Source of the DNA: Amblyomma americanum
Taxonomy: Eukaryota; Arthropoda; Arachnida; Ixodida; Ixodidae
Direction: 5' to 3'
NCBI RefSeq assembly: GCF_052857255.1
Contig: NC_135507.1
Span: forward strand, 76,978,350 to 77,042,349
Length of the DNA: 64,000 nt
Part shown: piece after piece, positions 61,272-64,000 of the stretch
How the letters are laid out: the number at the start of each line of letters is the position of its first letter
Numbering within the stretch: the first letter of the stretch is position 1
Made by a program: the position numbers and the translations under genes
Notes under the pieces: generated by a model
What the model was told of the DNA's origin: nothing
Databases searched by the model: none
The model's input: only the letters and a program-made list of their open reading frames with translations

Positions 61272-63928
61272 TTATGAGATATTGCATTCGTTCCTTGCAA
61301 AAATTCCTGGCTTTAGGTTTGTTATCACAGCGACCACATGAACAATATCATCGACATACCCAGTCAGTTCATGAGGAATTCTTTGGGAAAGTATATTGAA
61401 CGTTTTCAGCCTTTGGATAACTCTTTCCACATGAATGCGGACAGACGCTGTCTCATACGTCGCATCGACTTCTGACTCCGTAAACTGGGCACTCGTCGCA
61501 AATGGTGGCATCACAAGTGTCGCCTGTTGCACCCCAACGTCAGTGCGAATTCCCGGAAAGCCTTTGTCCGCTAGAATGACATCGCCAGGCTCTAGAAGGG
61601 ATAACAGCTTGCCGTCCACTGTGATGGTCGCGTCCGAAGTCCTTCCGCCGTACCCTTCTGATACGAAAGTTATTGCACCATTCGGTGCGATGCAGATTAA
61701 ATACTTCAGGGTGTACCTGCCCTTGTAGTGGGAAAACCACAGGTTGCGTGTCTCCACATCTGGCGGCATTTCGGTTTCTATTTCAGTACAATCTATAATA
61801 GCCCTGCACGTATCGTAGTGCCTTTTGAAGCTCGGCGGCATTGTGCGCTGCACTGCTAGTCGTGACGGCCAATAGATCCAGTCTTTCGTTGCTACTTTTA
61901 TGTTCACAAGAACAGACTTGAATCCCCTGGACGCCGTTGTGCTGTGCACGCAAAACAGTGAAGCGAGAAACGAAAACGGCAAGCCATGTTTCAGCTTCAT
62001 CAAAAACAAAAGAAGCTTGTCCTCAACGGAAAGCTCCCTTAACCTTTGCGTTCCTGGCGGAAGAACACTTAGGAGCAACGAAAAAAGCTGAAATGACACC
62101 GCAGTGAAGGATTGCAGCGCAGTCTCATTACCATGGAGTGCCCTAAAACCTCCAAAGTACGGCTGTTTCCGCACAGGGCCCACGTTTTTGTCGCACAATT
62201 GAGCTGAATCACATGAGGTTCCGCGTTCAGCGGTGGTGGAAGTCCTGTGGTGCACACAGCAACTTGCGTTGCAATTGATGTTGTCGAGATGAACGTAAAT
62301 TCCCCGGAAAGGCATTCGGGCTCCATGTCGGTCATCGTGCATGCCTGCAATGCACGAAATACAAAAAAAAAGTAGCAGGTCAGCGGCTGCTGTTAACATT
62401 TTCCGGATTGCTTGCATACTGATCCTTTTCAAGATTCCGTGAGTCAACTTCCCTGCGTAGCAAAAACTCTACCATGAAGACGCTGCCTATCCTAGGAAGA
62501 GAAGTTGGGTGCAGCGCTAAGACATCTGTCCAAGCCGTACGCTGTGTATGCATTGACATGAATTGCCTTGGCGCACCCTTCCTTCGCGATTGCAGCGCGG
62601 GGAGAGTGAGTTGTACCTGCTAAGGAATGGCTTGGTAGAGCTGCACTTAACTACCTTTATCGCGAAAGCAACAAATTGCAGAAATGTGCAGGAATTATGT
62701 GTGTCTACAGCACTGCACCCTATTTTCTGTCCCCGGAACCGGCTTGGCTGCCACGGTGAAGTGGTTTTCGCTGCGCAAATAAGCTACCTCTCACAGTTTT
62801 GCAAACGCTCAATGCTGCTTTGAAGGAAAACCTACGTACATCGGCAAACTTCTTTTGTGACGCAGTTTCGTCACTGCCACTCGGTGGAGAGTTGGCGTCA
62901 GGTGAAACTGCATTCAGTGGGCGAGGATCATCGTCGATCTGCTGATCATGCTTTCTGCTCTCTCTTTCCTTTCGCCTGCAAATATTATGCAACAAAACTA
63001 AGCGGAAGTGCAAAAAGAAAAGAAATCAAGGTCAGTCGTCAGACGAACAGACGTTTCGCTCACCGCCGCCAGCACAATGTATTAAAACAACTAAGCTCTC
63101 GACCAGGCGGAGCAAAAAAAAAAGTATTGTGACACGCCGCTCTGAACGGGGAATAAATACAGCAGCGTAGTACATTTAAAATGGTCTAAGAGATGTGCAG
63201 CAAGCCGACAGGAATGGAGGCGTTCGAGATTGTGGCGAACACATATGATAGTTTTACAAGCGCACCTGCATGCACCCATGTGCCTGCTGTCGTTTTTCAG
63301 GCCAATTACGCGTTCTTGGAGAAAATATCTAGCCCCGAAAACACAACAACAAGTACACATTAATGAACCCGAAGTTGATACATTTGTCAGCATACCTGTC
63401 ATGACGCCCGGACGAACCACTTGTGCTTGCTTTTTTGTACGCTGATGGAAAGATGCTTGGGTCGTAGGATGGGTGCCCTTCTTCATTCGATTTAGCATTG
63501 CTTACAAAATGCCTGCTGCATATTTTTGATTTCCTCGAAGGCATCCAATCCGTACCATCTTCGCTGCATAGTTCAAAATAACAACAAATATACATGATAC
63601 TCCGCTACACGTTTGCAAGGAACGATGCTGCGGCGCTTTTTATCTATCGTCATATAAGTTCACGAAAGTGCATCAAGACAGTGCCAAAAAACTTGATTTT
63701 TCCTGCACTGTAAAACTGCAAAGAGTCCCTATGTCTACAGCATGGTATGAGAACATGAAAAGGAGCTCAAACTTACTTTTGGCGACGAATAAGCCGAATC
63801 CAGCGCTCACGCCGTTCCGTCTCCCAGTGTCGCGTCGGGAATCCATAAAACCTTGTCCCAGGCGAATTCAGATACGTATTACTGCATCCTACTACACAGC
63901 AATGTGTCCTGCTGTTGTTATTAGCCAT
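61272..63928 (-). CDS. THAP domain, DDE_Tnp_4 transposase (ISL2EU type)
   Basis: Exons on the minus strand 63928-63777, 63563-63396, 62975-62836 and 62344-61272 join to 510 codons and a stop. The THAP zinc finger (C2CH) spans exons 1 and 2: CCVVGC near residue 11, RFYGFP, ERWIRLIRR, CSRHF, then the AVPTIF-like SIFPSAY. The DDE nuclease follows in exon 4: AIIDCTEIETEMP (first Asp), GDVILADKGFPG (second Asp) and SVRIHVERVIQRLK (Glu). Before it, EDKLLLFLMKLKHGLPFSFLASLF and STTASRGF form the HTH region typical of this family. The exon 3 donor must be GTAGGT (62835-62830); the GTACGT four bases upstream would shift the frame. Alternatively GTACGT is the real donor and this copy has a one-base shift in exon 4 near 62250. 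Confidence 0.82.
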
Positions 63929-64000
63929 TTTGTGCTCGGAAAGGAGGCGCACAACTGCTTCGCGACGGCGCGCGCAACACAGCGCGAGCTGTCAGACTGC

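Larger units (their letters stand above)
58670..64000. mobile_element. ISL2EU-type DNA transposon (two convergent genes)
   Basis: A SWIM-YqaJ nuclease gene (plus, 58670-61151) and a THAP-DDE transposase gene (minus, 63928-61272) converge with 120 bp between their stop codons. The combination of an IS5/Harbinger-like transposase with a YqaJ protein in one element is the known hallmark of ISL2EU transposons. Terminal inverted repeats and target duplications were not identified; the left end lies between 57753 and 58669, and the right end is either in the last 70 bp or outside the window. Confidence 0.7.

Overview
The window looks like nuclear DNA from an ixodid (hard) tick. This is an inference from content: spliced genes with long repeat-filled introns, a tRNA-derived SINE resembling the tick Ruka family, Penelope-like elements (PLEs) with hammerhead-like motifs, RTE elements ending in (GAT)n, and several CR1/I/Tx1-type LINEs. 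There is no prokaryotic signal: no operons, ribosome binding sites or CRISPR arrays. Most of the window is layered transposable elements around three spliced genes and one possible first exon at the left edge.

Layout. 1-1030 is a CpG-rich promoter-like block with a possible first exon on the minus strand (354-405). 2.8-10.3 kb is a stack of nested elements: an RTE copy split by a 5'-truncated CR1-like LINE with an intact RT frame and by a TTAA-flanked MITE; a second RTE copy inside a Ruka-like SINE with a 6-bp target duplication; a second TTAA-flanked MITE; and a PLE endonuclease relic. 14.5-19.1 kb is a PLE reverse transcriptase gene cut in two by a CR1-like LINE. 19.1-27 kb holds LINE and PLE relics and two foldback elements with long inverted arms. 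27.9-38.6 kb is a decayed Ty3/gypsy element on the minus strand, flanked by GCGT, whose right-hand LTR is split by a nearly full-length L1/Tx1-type LINE.

The main host gene is a Polo-like kinase on the minus strand. Five exons between 57752 and 40184 encode the N-terminus and the whole kinase domain with clean splice junctions. Intron 1 is 14.2 kb and contains an I/R1-type LINE with RNase H, a SINE and several hammerhead-bearing PLE fragments. The gypsy element lies in the gene's apparent 3' part, so the C-terminal polo boxes are not visible here. I cannot tell whether the gene is broken or continues outside the window.

The right end (58.7-63.9 kb and possibly beyond) is the most striking part: two convergent spliced genes, one encoding a SWIM zinc finger joined to a YqaJ (lambda-exonuclease-like) nuclease, the other a THAP domain joined to a DDE_Tnp_4 transposase. 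Together they match the ISL2EU type of PIF/Harbinger-like DNA transposon. Both reading frames can be assembled through canonical GT-AG introns with all catalytic residues present, so this copy may be recent or domesticated. Terminal repeats were not found and the right end may lie outside the window.
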